A stretch of 64,000 bases of DNA. Source: Girardinichthys multiradiatus (Eukaryota; Chordata; Actinopteri; Cyprinodontiformes; Goodeidae). The notes beneath the pieces are model-generated. The model saw only the letters and a program-made list of their open reading frames with translations, was not told where the DNA came from and did not search any database. Shown here in pieces: positions 12,440 to 24,348 of this stretch (positions within the stretch are counted from its first letter, which is position 1; every line of letters begins with the position of its first letter). Position numbers and translations under genes: made by a program. The DNA is taken from the NCBI RefSeq assembly GCF_021462225.1, contig NC_061800.1, positions 12,818,749-12,882,748 of the forward strand, written 5' to 3'.

Positions 12440-13075
12440 GAGTTGATGAAACTATTTGAGAAGTCTCCGGTTCAAGCTCTCAGCAGGAGGTCTTGACGCT
12501 TTTCAGCGCGCTACAACGATGGACCCGCTGACGGCTGATGGATTTGATCTTCTTCTGTAACTTTGACATCTTCAAAGGTATGAAGGACAAACGCTGAAGA
12601 CCCTGAAACTTTCCGCGCTCGTCGGGGGCAGTTAATGCAGAAATCTGAAGGTAATTGAGACCAGCTTCAGTTTTACTGAACAGCAGAGGGACAAAAGCCT
12701 GACAAAGCTTAAAGGGAGTCTGAGCACTCTGGCACTTTCTGCATTGTGAGTCTGGCACGTATGGGTTTGTATTTGAACCTGACTCTGTTCAGCTGGTAGA
12801 CCTAAATGCCACCAATACTACTAAAATGCGATAGGTCCATGCCGAGTTTAAGATTTGCCACTGAAAAGTTGCCACAACGTGAAAAGGAAAACTTCTGTGG
12901 AAATCCTTAATTCCTTGCAAAGTTTACAGCAGGTAAAATGCAAAATATCTTTAGTAATCCTCCTATTCCTGTTTCTTAGTGTTATTTTGCTTTAAGTATC
13001 TAACTGGAATGTGACTTGAGCTTTTATATGCCAATACGCAAAAGCTGATGCTCAACAAATACTTTTCTCTTCTAG

Positions 13076-13137
13076 GTGTCAAAACGTTTGTGAACCTTAG
13101 TCGATGGATTTATCATCTTTAATTCAAGAGTTTTTCA
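13076..13137 (+). other. gja3: Candidate non-coding upstream exon of gja3
   Basis: A 62-nt segment is framed by a good acceptor (ACTTTTCTCTTCTAG ending at 13075) and a strong donor (GTAAGTTC at 13138). It has no long open frame and would be 5' UTR spliced to the acceptor at 14160. This is based on splice-site appearance alone. Confidence 0.25.
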
Positions 13138-13717
13138 GTAAGTTCTCTCTCAGAATTTTAGTTATGATGCAAATTTCCTCAATGTGTTACACGTTTATTT
13201 CAAATTGCTGGCAAAATATCTGTCTAAATATACATAGTTTTAAAAGCCAGTGGAAACAGTTGATTTAACCTTTCAGCCAATAACATCCATTGATGGATCT
13301 AGTCTTAGGCTATTAAAAATAAACTGTTCAAGAATGACTCTTGATGCTGGCCTCTTTAATCTTGGGTTGTGAAAATCATTGGTTTTCCAGCTTCAGAAGA
13401 ATTTTTGAGTACATCAGTTCAGGCCCTTTGAAATTGTAGTTGGAAATAATTTAAAATTAGCTATTTATCAAGGAAAAATAAATCCCAGAGTACTTCTGGT
13501 AACCAAATACTATTTAAAACATGTTCAGATTTTAAAAACCGTTTTTAACATTTTATACTGTATATTTTAATCTCATACTCTAAATTATTATATATTTTTA
13601 TACTAGAAATACCGTAACAGATGTTTTTTTCTACATGGTCCATGCAGCTTTTTTGTGTTACAGCAGACAGAGACTGGGATGAGGGAGGGAGGGCTGTGCA
13701 AATGTGTGTATATCAGT

Positions 13718-13747
13718 ATTTGTGTGTGTGTGTGTGTGTGTGTGTGG
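13718..13747. repeat. (TG)n microsatellite
   Basis: An uninterrupted TG dinucleotide run of about 15 units lies in the presumed gja3 intron. Confidence 0.9.
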
Positions 13748-14160
13748 CATCCCAGAGCCCCATCTTTGCTAAATGCTGTTTTCGAACATAATAATGTTGA
13801 TCTCAGCACATGCCTGCTGGGCAGCGGAGCGAGCAGGTGAGAGACAGAAACAGGGCCTGACACAGAGACAGAGAGAAAAGCCAATGAACTGGGATTCAAT
13901 CACACAGGTGGCCTGTACAGTATACCAGCATCTGTATTGAAAGGCTGCAGTTCAGTTCAGCTTTCTATTCAGATCCTCTTCTGATAGGTATTCAATGGTA
14001 TAGAAGGATTTATGCCAACATCTGTTGTATGTGTTTATATACAGTGTCTCAGCTCAGGGTAAGAGCCTCCACCCTTTGCAACTTTTTCAAGATTCTTTAA
14101 CATTTTTTTTACTTGACATGATCTCTTTGTTTGTCCTCTTTCTCGTTTTTTCCACCCCAG

Positions 14161-14195
14161 CCTGTACTTTCTCCGTAGGCTAGAAACGTGGAAGC
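14161..14195 (+). other. gja3: Splice acceptor and 5' UTR of the gja3 coding exon
   Basis: A long pyrimidine tract ends in TTTTTTCCACCCCAG at 14160. The exon then has 35 nt of UTR and an ATG in a strong context (AGCATGG: A at -3, G at +4). Confidence 0.7.
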
Positions 14196-15605
14196 ATGGG
14201 CGACTGGAGTTTTCTGGGGCGGCTGCTGGAGAATGCTCAGGAGCACTCAACAGTCATTGGCAAAGTCTGGCTGACCGTCCTCTTCATCTTCAGGATCCTG
14301 GTGCTGGGCGCCGCAGCCGAGGAGGTCTGGGGCGACGAGCAGTCTGATTTCACCTGCAACACCCAACAGCCCGGCTGCGAGAACGTCTGCTACGACGAGG
14401 CCTTCCCCATCTCGCACATCCGCTTCTGGGTGCTGCAGATCATCTTCGTGTCCACGCCGACCCTCATCTACCTGGGCCACGTGCTGCACATCGTCCGCAT
14501 GGAGGAGAAGCGGAAGGAGAAGGAGGAGGAGATGCGCAAAGCGAACAGGATCCAGCAGGAGAAGGAACTCCTTTATAGAAATGGTGGTGATGCTGGAGGT
14601 GGGGGGAAGAAAGAGAAGCCACCAATCAGAGACGAGCATGGCAAAATCCGTATCAGAGGGGCACTGCTGCGCACTTATGTGTTCAACATTATTTTCAAGA
14701 CCCTGTTTGAAGTGGGTTTCATTTTGGGTCAGTATTTCCTGTATGGCTTCCAGCTGAGGCCCCTGTACAAATGTGCACGTTGGCCGTGCCCCAACACTGT
14801 TGACTGCTTCATATCAAGGCCCACTGAAAAGACCATTTTTATTATATTTATGCTTGTGGTGGCTTGCGTGTCTCTTTTGCTGAATTTGTTAGAGATCTAT
14901 CACCTTGGATGGAAGAAACTCAAACAGGGCATGACAAATGAGTTTGCCCCTGATAGCCAGTTGATGCAGCGCGCTAATGCTAAAGAGCCTCAGTGTTTGG
15001 CCTCAGCCTCCAGAACTGCCCCATCCAGCCTCAGCTACCCTTCCAACTACATAGACGTTACGGCGGGCAGCGGGGCGTTTCTGCCGCCTATAAGACCAGC
15101 AGCCATGGCTTCAGCAGCGGAGTTTAAGTTGGGTGACCAGCGGGAGGAGTCCCTTCAGCAGTCTTCTTCCCCTTCTCAGTACTATATCAGCAACAACAAC
15201 AACCACAGGCTGGCCACACAGCAGAACTGGGCCAACCTGGCAACCGAGCAGCAGACTCGGGAGATGGGTTCCCCTTCACCATCCTCATCTTCTTCTGCCA
15301 ACAATGAGAATGAACAGCAGCAGATGCCGGCTGGTGCTGCTCTGCTTCTTCCCAGCAACACCAACAGCAACGGCAACACCACCAACAATGCCAACATGGG
15401 CAGCACCAGCAGCAGCATCCCGGGTACTGCCTCAAATGCAGATAGTGGAGGAGGAGGCAAAAACACGCAGGAGGATGGCCATCTCACCACCACAACGGTG
15501 GAGATGCACGAGCCCCCGCTTATGGCCAGCACAGACCCTCGACGGCTCAGCCGAGCGAGCAAAAGCAGCAACGTCAGGGCCAGGCCTAGCGACCTGGCTG
15601 TTTAA
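14196..15605 (+). CDS. gja3: Gap junction alpha-3 protein (connexin 46 type)
   Basis: This complete 469-residue connexin in one exon is the fish counterpart of lens-fibre connexin 46. The N-terminal 100 residues follow the gja3 pattern ([19 protein letters not shown]). Membrane segments lie at about 23-42, 78-98, 157-182 and 213-234. Extracellular loop 1 has Cys 54, 61 and 65; loop 2 has Cys 193, 198 and 204. The intracellular loop is charged ([14 protein letters not shown]) with a glycine-rich insert at 129-137. The tail of about 235 residues is low in complexity, rich in Ser, Asn, Thr and Gln between about 320 and 430. It ends in RARPSDLAV, the conserved alpha-connexin C-terminus expected to bind PDZ proteins such as ZO-1. 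In vertebrate lens this protein forms channels with other alpha connexins; that role here is inferred from family membership. Confidence 0.96.
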   Translation: MGDWSFLGRLLENAQEHSTVIGKVWLTVLFIFRILVLGAAAEEVWGDEQSDFTCNTQQPGCENVCYDEAFPISHIRFWVLQIIFVSTPTLIYLGHVLHIVRMEEKRKEKEEEMRKANRIQQEKELLYRNGGDAGGGGKKEKPPIRDEHGKIRIRGALLRTYVFNIIFKTLFEVGFILGQYFLYGFQLRPLYKCARWPCPNTVDCFISRPTEKTIFIIFMLVVACVSLLLNLLEIYHLGWKKLKQGMTNEFAPDSQLMQRANAKEPQCLASASRTAPSSLSYPSNYIDVTAGSGAFLPPIRPAAMASAAEFKLGDQREESLQQSSSPSQYYISNNNNHRLATQQNWANLATEQQTREMGSPSPSSSSSANNENEQQQMPAGAALLLPSNTNSNGNTTNNANMGSTSSSIPGTASNADSGGGGKNTQEDGHLTTTTVEMHEPPLMASTDPRRLSRASKSSNVRARPSDLAV

Positions 15606-18600
15606 AACCTCTTTAGCCTTAAATGTCCCCAGCCCCTCCAACACCACCTCCTGCTTCCCCATACCACTCCCTCAAACACTGTGATTGTCAGAGTTAAATA
15701 AGAAAGGAAAACAATATATATTTGCTTTAAGCATAAAAAAAAATCTAAGAAAATTGAAAATCCAAAAAAGACAAACTATAAAGGGGCAAGAAAGCAAACA
15801 TTGTGAACTGTAGGTGCTTATATGGAATAATTTGCCCAGCAAGAAGTATCCGACTTCAGCCGTTGCTCTCAGGCCCCACCACTCCAAGTCCTTTTCTGGT
15901 CTTCAAATATTTGATCTCATGTCCTAACCCTTAACTTAATCAAATGTTGACACCTAACCCTAACCTTAAACACAAACTATACTTTTATTATTTATTAAAT
16001 TATATTATGCTTATTGTCCTTGGACAGGTTTTCATTTGCTCATGTGGCAACCAGATAGCACGCCATGTGGGAATCAGAAGGGCTTTTGGACTGTGGGGAC
16101 TCAGAGTGGTGCTGAGAGTCTCTGGTCATATATTATTGCCCCCGCTGCATCCTTTTCAGTGCAATCGGTGAGTTGTAGCACTGCTTGTTAGTTTTTTTTT
16201 TAGGTCTATGCACAGAAAGCATCATCACTCAGTTATACAAAGAGCAGAAGGCAAAATTTAATGTCATTAGAGGCAAATTCCACCAACCTGTTTGATTTGG
16301 TGAGAAGACTTCATGGTCCTTCTAATTGTTGAGCCTAAATGACATATTATTTCTAATGTGAAAGATTTGTCAAGACTAGGCATGGACCTGTATAGGATTG
16401 TTATGAAATGATGAATACCACTGTTTTTTAAAGTTGGTTGTTAGTTTGGCTATCTGCTAAGGAGGCAAGTCTTCAGTCAAGAGCTTTATAGACATGTCGC
16501 TCGTCGCTTGTAGACTGTAGTTTTAGAACAGCTTTACCTTAATAGAAGGGACAAGTGGTGCTGCTTTGGTTTCCACACCATGGCCGCCTGAGTTTTTTTT
16601 AACTGGAAAATGTTTCTCGCTGGCTAAATTCCTGTTGTCTTAAAGCCAGGGAAACATGTTAGTGACCTTCTTTCAGACAGTTGTCCAGGAGTGTGCAGCA
16701 TTAAGTGGGGGAGAGGCAGAACTGCATTACTCTGTACAGCCAGATAAAGCATTGCTCACTCTGGCACCTTCTCTGGGCTAACATTAAAATCACTTTAAAT
16801 TGTAGGAATGGTGTGACTGAGAATTTTTATGCGTTTAAAAAATAAAACCTTGGTATACCTTGATACCAGTAACTCATGCCTAATAATGACTGAATATTTA
16901 TATTTCCTCTGCAGGAAGTACAGACAGTTGGCATTAATTTATTTTCTCAGTGCCATATGTCCTGGTCACCAGTTTTAACTGGTTCCACAGTCCAACAAGC
17001 ACTGTGTTGCATTTCAGGTCAGCTTAATTTCTTAATGACCAATCTTTCACTATGAGGGTCTTTTACAGCAAAGACCCTCAAATCCATGTCACATTAAATG
17101 TTAATAACCGTGGTTCAACTTTTTTAACAACACGTGACAACATATTTCTTTTCAAGTCGGATCATTGCAAGAGGTGTAGTCCTACAACTCACCGATTCAC
17201 CTTTCATTAGTTTTGCCCTAAATCCACGATTTCTCTTTTTTTTTGTTCTGTAAAACCAATCAGGATGAGAGAAAATTCAAAAATGCAGGTTAAAGTTAAA
17301 CCCATGATATACAGAATTGACCTTGTCCTCTCTGAGGAAATGGGTACCTGCCTCTGTTTTCAGCCAACATAGGTCAAAGAAATACTGCATAAAGATATTG
17401 CCATGCATGCCAAAAGCCTTAAAATAAAATGCAAATGTAAGGGCATACAGCATAATGAATCAACAATGTTCTCCTTGTTTAAAATATAGTATTCCAAAGG
17501 TTTTGGTTATAGACTTGTTACAGATATGTAGTTGTGTTGTGGCCCATTTTTCCAACACCCTCACAGCTACCTTTTTAATCACACCTGAACAGCGATAGCA
17601 ACTTTGGAAGCTCCATTATTTTTTATTGTTATACACTTCATGTGCTTCTTCCTTGGTTTTATTCTGAAAAGTGCTATTTTTTTAAGAAACCGAGTTGAAC
17701 ATTACTCATAAACTGCACTCCTGTAGTAGTCAGTTTTTTGACTGAGAAACATCTCGGATTAAAAAGGAAAAAGAAAAAACAAAGAGAGCTGTTGCGCGTT
17801 TTTAAAACGCTGTTGTGCATTAGCCCACTAATCCTTTTAATCTTTTTTGTGGTCATCATGATACTTTGACACCTTTAGAATATCCAAGGCGTTAACTTCT
17901 CTCATCAGCCTCCACGGTCCTGTGTAACGTGGTGTGTCATTGTCCTGTTTAGTTGTTCACACTGCAGGCATTTTCAAAATGCCTTTTCACTTCACATCAA
18001 CCTTAATCTACAGTATTTTACCGTGAACCTGTTACCGGGGCATCAGAGTGAAAACCCAATCTGCACTTGATATGTTAATGAGCATAACAACTCAATGAAG
18101 AATTGAAGGGAGAGTTTAGGATGTTTAAAGTGAGGTTCTGTTAAAAGTATATAATAATATCTTACTTGTAATAGATAGGTCTCGAGACATCTTGATTTAG
18201 CATAAAACTCCATTCACTGGCCTCAGAGGCTATTCTGATTGTTACACTGGAAATGAAAGTAAGAGGTGGTAAGCCATCAATGATCTTCCAAAGTGAAAAC
18301 ATGTACAGTGAACGAAACATGGAAAGTCTTGCTGGTCAAATTGACTGATATAAAAGTAAAGCAGTGTAAAAAGCCAAAATATTAAAGCGGTTCAAGTCAA
18401 CACTGTTTCATTGATTTCTACACCGCTTTACTTTTCAGCTGGGTAGTGACACTGTCCGGAAACCCTTGACATCTTCTGTTCTTTGTACGTTTCACACAGA
18501 AAGATGATTGGTGCCGCACCGCCTCCTACCTCCATTTCCTGTGTAGGTATTTCAAGATGTTACAATGGTTTAAAGCTTCATAAAACAGTGTTTGCATAAA

Positions 18601-19985
18601 CCACTATGACATTTTTGAGATTGTAGTTGTTTTCAGACAGTAGACATGCACTTTGGTCTCGACCCCTCTCAAACTAAACATTAGCTTCAGCCTCCAGGAC
18701 CAACTAATGAGGGTTTATGCTAAATAAAGAGGTCAAGTGAGTTATTTACTGCAGCAGATAACCTTTTACCAGAACTTTACTTTAAAAATACCAATCTCCT
18801 GCCTTCAATAATATTGTATAGAAAGTATTTTATATATCGTCTGCACAGCAGCTACTGTGCAGATTGGGAGACAGGAGAAGGAATAGGGTAAAGTAGTACA
18901 AATTTCAGTTGTCAGCAAAGTAGAGATGCTACAAAATCATGTTACTTTATAGTCTGAGTAAAGTATACCTCATAGGTATAACATTCATGCTGTAATGTGT
19001 TACAGTTGTTAGAATGTCATTCACTGCTAACACACAAGGAGGAAACTATGCAAGGACCAAAACACAAAGCTAAGACCAGCCAGTGTCAGTTTATTGTTAA
19101 AAAACACCAAAAAGTCTTCTTCTGCTTTTATCGTAATCTATGATTCTTAAAGTTTACATTTTAGCAATCGGTACTTGCAGAGTGAGCAAATAAAAGGGCT
19201 CCTCCACAGTGGCAGAACTAATAGTTTTACAGGTGGAGAGAAATAATGTGACACAAGAGACTGCTTAAGCAATGTAGAAAAGTCTTAAAAACACAATTAT
19301 TCACAGAGGAAGGAATATAAAAATAGAGGAATATTCATCTCACACCCTGATCGTAAAGTGTTTGGACATTAAACAAGGAGAGAAAAACCGCTGGACTATT
19401 TTTCAGTTTGTTTAGTTGATGTGTTCCCACAAACTCGTCAGAACTCCGGTTAGACCTCATATCAGACAGCTTTCAGAAATGGGTAGCTGGCCTTTCCCTA
19501 AGCCTGCAGCTCTGACAGGATGTTGGGTTCAAAGAGTGTTGTCCCTTTGACTCCACAAAGCTCTCTCCACTCACAGTATGTTTCATGCAGATCATGATGT
19601 CTCTGGCTCATCAGGGAGTAGGAACCATCTCACGATGCTCACAACAGCAATCTGTTTTCAATACTGTCTTAAACAAGAGAAGTGCCTTGTGTATGAATGA
19701 TTCTACTGTAAGAACAAGTTGATGTAAATGTTGATTTACCTCAAGTGTTTACAAATTGTTACTAAATAAATTTTTTGTACCGTACTTGCTGTTTTAGCTC
19801 TCACTCTTGCTTTGTGCAATAAATAAAATTATTCATTTGCAGAAACACAACGCTGACTGACTGCAAAGTGACTGAAGCTTGAAATCCAAAAAGTTACCCA
19901 TATGTCAGTGCAGTATTTGAACTACTTTTACCAAAACAAAGGGCTAAATCAAACAGATCATGTGTAAAATAGTCATGGATTTGAG
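15606..19985 (+). other. gja3: gja3 3' UTR and downstream spacer
   Basis: No further gene is supported. Poly(A) signals AATAAA occur at 16841, 19765, 19818 and 19822; the last cluster, followed by T-rich sequence, could end a long gja3 3' UTR, but this cannot be settled here. A short telomere-like stretch (CCTAACCCTAACCTTAA) sits near 15953-15969. Confidence 0.35.
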
Positions 19986-19989
19986 TTGG

Positions 19990-20250
19990 ATCATCTAAGT
20001 GGTTAACATTGCTGCCTCGTAGCAAGAATGTTTGTTGGAACATTCTTCTTTTGTAGTTTGTTGGCTTTCCTGTTCCTCCTGACGTATTCACCGGATGCTC
20101 TGGTTTCCTCCTGCAGCATAAAAAACATGCAACTTGAGTTAATGGGAAATACTAAATTGACCAAAGGTGTGAGCATAGTTAACCACAATGATCTGCTCCA
20201 GCCTTTCAAAAACAAGCCCCATTTTTCTACCAATTCCTGTTAATGTAGGC
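19990..20250 (+). repeat. Degenerate tRNA-derived SINE-like repeat
   Basis: The plus strand begins with the fish SINE head pattern (AGTGGTTAACATTGCTGCCT near 19999). It continues with decayed versions of the usual body (CACCGGATGCTCTGGTTTCC near 20090, then a stretch like TTAATGGGAAATACTAAATT). The B-box is not well preserved. The same repeat type lies inverted at 38440-38730. Confidence 0.5.
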
Positions 20251-20512
20251 TTCATCAGTACAGGTCCTGTTCAAGTTTCAAAACAGTCAGTTTGTATTTT
20301 TCCTACATTAAGTTCCTTAGGAAGGACCAGGTGATAATTTTTATTTATTATTTTCTGATATGTGATACTTCATAACTTAAAGATGGTGGACTTTAATTCA
20401 TCGTTTGTTTAACAATAACTACTCTTAAGTTTGAGGTGCTACAATTTTCTGTCCTTCACAAAAGGAGCGTTGAAGTAATTTTACAGATAAACATAAGAGT
20501 GAAGGCATTTGT

Positions 20513-20572
20513 TTCAAGTCAAGTCAAGTTTATTTATATAGCGCTTTTCAGCAACAAGGCACTCAAACATAT
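20513..20572 (-). repeat. Short LINE/SINE 3'-tail fragment
   Basis: TCAAGTCAAGTCAAG followed by TTTATTTATATAGCGCTTTT is, on the minus strand, the AGCGCTATATAAATAAA tail seen on fish L2-type LINEs and dependent SINEs. Only the tail is present. Confidence 0.6.
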
Positions 20573-20636
20573 GGACCTATTACATTAATTATAATATTGT
20601 TGAAAAGTTTGTTTTATTTCAGTAACACATTATATA

Positions 20637-22300
20637 CAGTTTTTCACCAAAGTAAGTACACCCTTCATATTTGAGTAAATATTTTATTATATCTTTTTAT
20701 GGGACAACACTGAACTTATGACACTTTAATACAATGTAAAGTAGTCAGCGTACAGTCAGTGTAAATTTGGCCAGCACACTCTTGAAAAAGAGGTTTTTAA
20801 TCTCAATGGGATTTTTTCAGGTTAAATAAAGTTAAATAAAATAATGAATAAAGTTTGCTGTCCCCTCAACATAACTCAACACACAACCATTAATGTCTAA
20901 AGCACTGGAAACAAAAGTGAGTACACCCCTAACTGAAAATGTCCATTTTGTCCCAAAAGCGTCAATATTTTGTGTGGTCTCCATTATTTTCCAGCACTGC
21001 CTTAACTCTCTTGGGTATGGAGTTCACTAGAGTTTCACAGGTTGCCACTTGAATCTTCTTCTCCTCCATGACAACATCATGCAACTGGTGGATGTTAGAG
21101 ACCTTGTCCTCCTCCACCCTCCGTTTGAGGTTTAGGTCTGGAGACATGTTTGGCTAGTCCAGCACCTTAACCCTCAGTTTCTTTAGCAGGCCAGTTTCTT
21201 TCGGAGGTCAGTTTGGGGTCGTTGTGTTGGAATACTGCCCTACGGCCCAGTTTCCAAAGGGGCCCGGTTTCCAAAGGGGGATCCAAAGGGATCATGCTCT
21301 GCATCAGCAGGTCAGATTATATGTTGACATTCATGGTTCCCTCAATGAACTGTAGCTCCTCACAGTCAGCAACACTCATGCAGCCCCAAACATTGACAAT
21401 CCCACCATGTTTGACTGCAGACAAGACACACTTGTCTTCCCCTGGTTGCCGCCACACACACTTCACACCATATGAACCAAATAAGTTTTTCTTGGTCTCA
21501 TCAGACCACAGGATATGCTCCAGTAATCCATGTCCTCAGTCTACTGGTTGTCAGCAAACTGTTTGCAGGCTTTCTTGTGTATCATTTTTAGACAGCAGCC
21601 ATGAAGACTAGTTTGATGCAGTGTGCCGCGTATAGTCTGACCCCCCACCCCTTTAATCCCTCCAGCAATGCTGGCAGCATTTATACGTCTATTGTCAAAA
21701 GACAACCTCTGGATATGATGCTGAACATGTGCACTCAGCTTCTTTGGTCCACCATGGTGAGGCCTGTTCTGACTGGAACCTGTCCTGTTAAACCACTGTC
21801 TGGTCTTGGCCACCGTGCTGCAGCTCAGTTTCAGGGTCTTGGCAATCTTCTTATAGCCTCGGCCATCTTTATGTAGAGCAGTAATTCTTATTTTATATCC
21901 TCAGAGATTTCTTTGCCATGAGGTCCCATGTTGAACTTCCAGTGACCAGTATGAGAGAGTGTGAGAGCAATAACACCAAATATAACACACCTGCTCCCCA
22001 TTCACACTTGAGACCCTGTAACAGTAACGGGTCACATGGCACCAGGGAACGGAAATGGCTAATTGGGCACAATTTGGACATTTTCTCTTGAGGTACTGCT
22101 CACTTTGTTGCCGGTGGTTTAGACACTAATGGCTGTGTCGAGTTATTTTGAGGGAACAGCACATTTACACTATTATACAAGCTGGACACTGACTATTTTA
22201 CATTGTATCAAAGTGTCATGTCTTCAGTGCTGCCCAATGAAAAGATAAAATGTCATATTTACAAAAATGTGAGGGGTTTACTCACTTATGTGAGATACTG
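20637..22300 (-). mobile_element. Tc1-like transposon, full length but degenerate
   Basis: The ends are inverted repeats: CAGTTTTTCACCAAAGTAAG at 20637 and, inverted, the end TTTACTCACTTATGTGAGAT through 22300, each flanked by TA (20635-20636 and 22301-22302). Minus-strand fragments of a Tc1 transposase survive: an N-terminal/linker piece (21813-21541, with HHGGPKKLSAHVQHHIQRL) and a C-terminal piece (21147-20962, with MSPDLNLKRRVEEDK). Frames are broken and catalytic parts are not contiguous. Confidence 0.8.
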
Positions 22301-22849
22301 TAGAAACAGGCTGATATTTTCAAGACATTCTTTCTGATAATCAAGATGATTTTCCGCTTACAGCAAACGAAAGCATAACATTTAAAATTAGAATATCACA
22401 CCAGACCAATAAAAAAAATTTTAAAACAGGAATGTGGGCTTAATGAAAAGTATGTTTAGTACCCGCTTAAAGGTTGTTATTTTCAAAAGGTACTTTTAAT
22501 CTGATAAATTAGCTTCATCAGAACTCTTATTCTAATTCATTGAATATGACTGTATGATCTTAAACCAAAACTTTTCATGAGTCTGACCCAGTACTTTGTT
22601 AAAATATTACTTACTTTAAAACTTTGTTGTTACTGCATAACTTTTCCCTTTTTCTTTCATTTATTCATTTGACCGGCTGCTGTATTAGAGGTGTTGGTGG
22701 CACATTAACCACCTTATTATGTTCAGATATTTCTTATGGTTTCATTACACCCTACAAAACAGATATTTAATATAAACTAACAATACTGAAAAGTTATAGT
22801 AATATAAATATTCAATAAACTTAATAAATACATTTTAAACTTTCCTTAA
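22301..22849. other. Non-coding spacer
   Basis: AT-rich sequence without a recognisable gene, RNA or mobile element. Confidence 0.4.
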
Positions 22850-23600
22850 AAATGCAATTTCTGGCAAAGAATAGCTCAGTACACCCCCACATGGAGTACA
22901 AGTTTGCCTTGTTTAAACCGCAGACTTGTAGTTGTGTATTTTCTTGACTGACACCATGGTAGGACCAAAAGAACCATCTGAGGCCTTGCAAAAGAAGATA
23001 GTAGCAGCTCATGTGTCTGGTAAGAGGTATAAAGAGGTCTCAGTAAAATTTTATATCAGCTATTCCACTGTATAGAAAATTGTCTGCCAACATGCCCAAA
23101 TCTGACTAAGCAAATTTATCCGGACGTGCTGAAAGAATTCTCCAAAAACCCTAAAACGTCAATCATCTGACCTAGAGCAGCCATTTGCTACTGTTGATAT
23201 GAAAGTGGATGCCAGTACAATCAGAAAGATACTTTCATGAGAGGTGTGCAAGGAGGAAAGGAGGAAACCTTTGCTCTCTAAGAAAAACATGAAGGCCAGA
23301 CTGAGATTTGCCAGAGAGAAGACAAAGACCAGACCTTCTAAAATAGTGTTTTTTGAACAGATGAGTTTAATATTGAATTACCAGAACAGAGGAATGTTTG
23401 GGTATAAATCAAACACAGCATTCCAAGAAAAAAAACTGATTCTGGCTGTGAAGCATGCAGAGTGGCACAGTTTGGGAATCAATGCTGCAGCAGGATCAGA
23501 TCACCATCATAGAATCCATCATAAAGTCTACCATGTATTAGAGAGACTGTAGACATCAAGACATTTTAGAGGATTTCATAGTAGTTAGTTAGTAGTTCGT
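22850..23600 (+). pseudogene. Tc1-like transposase relic
   Basis: Plus-strand sequence resembles the N-terminal and linker parts of a Tc1 transposase, starting near ACACCATGGTAGGACCAAA (22951). It runs through VCKEERRKPLLSKKNMKARL and RFAREKTKTRPSKIVFFEQM (23244-23366), where the usual catalytic W-S-D-E is lost. Stops and frameshifts are frequent. Terminal repeats were not identified, so the borders are approximate. Confidence 0.6.
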
Positions 23601-24249
23601 AGTAGTAGTATTGCATAAGAAAACCCTTTGTAAAGCTAGAACATTAACAGAGGAGAACAAGAATGACCTTAGGTTTTTCTGAGGATAGCAGTCAGCCTGA
23701 CCCAGAGTCCAAACTCTGTATTCCTTCAGCTCTCATTGGTAACGACTTGGGGGGATTCATTATATTTTAAACAATTTCAGAAATAAAAGCATAGCAACAC
23801 CTTCCGACATGATAATTACTAAGAGAGGCATCACTAGAGGTAACCTGACCTGTGTTTAGATTGTTTTTATGCAGTTATCTTTAACCTAAATGTAACTTTA
23901 TGAATGGACTCTACTCTAATAAACTTAATTATTTGAATTGAATTTGAACAGTTAAACCAGATGTTTACATCTGCTGTATAAAAGACACACAGATGTGTTT
24001 TTCAATCTCTGACACTAAATCTGACTAAGTTTTCCCGTTTTAGGTCAGTAAGGATTACAATAATTATATTGATTTACTAAATCCCAGAATAATAAAAAAA
24101 TAATGAAATAAAAGATTTTTTATAACTTTCAGAATTTTACATACAGTAAGAAACTGCTGTACCTTTAAGCAATTTGGGAAAGTGCAGATGATGTTGCAGC
24201 TATAAGCTTGTAATGGGTTATTTTACAAGATTTTATTAGTTCTCCAAAA
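23601..24249. other. Non-coding spacer
   Basis: No supported gene. A TAG/TTAG-rich simple stretch lies at 23580-23611, and a short LINE-tail-like end (AATTATTTGAATTGAATTTG) near 23928. Confidence 0.4.
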
Positions 24250-24348
24250 CTCTGACAACCCAGGGTTCAGACCAGGAAGCAGGGTCGTAGTTTAACACTC
24301 CTCTCTGCAGCTTCTGTACTGCTACCCACCCATTACCCTATTAAGACA

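Noticed and set aside
13655..13899. Open frames over the TG microsatellite
   Set aside because: They are produced by the dinucleotide repeat.
14247..14639. Minus-strand open frames of 82-130 residues across the gja3 coding region (also 15182-15571)
   Set aside because: They are antisense by-products of the high G+C connexin coding sequence and have no domain features.
15950..15970. Telomere-like CCTAACCCTAACC stretch
   Set aside because: Only about two units are present, too short and imperfect for an interstitial telomere array.
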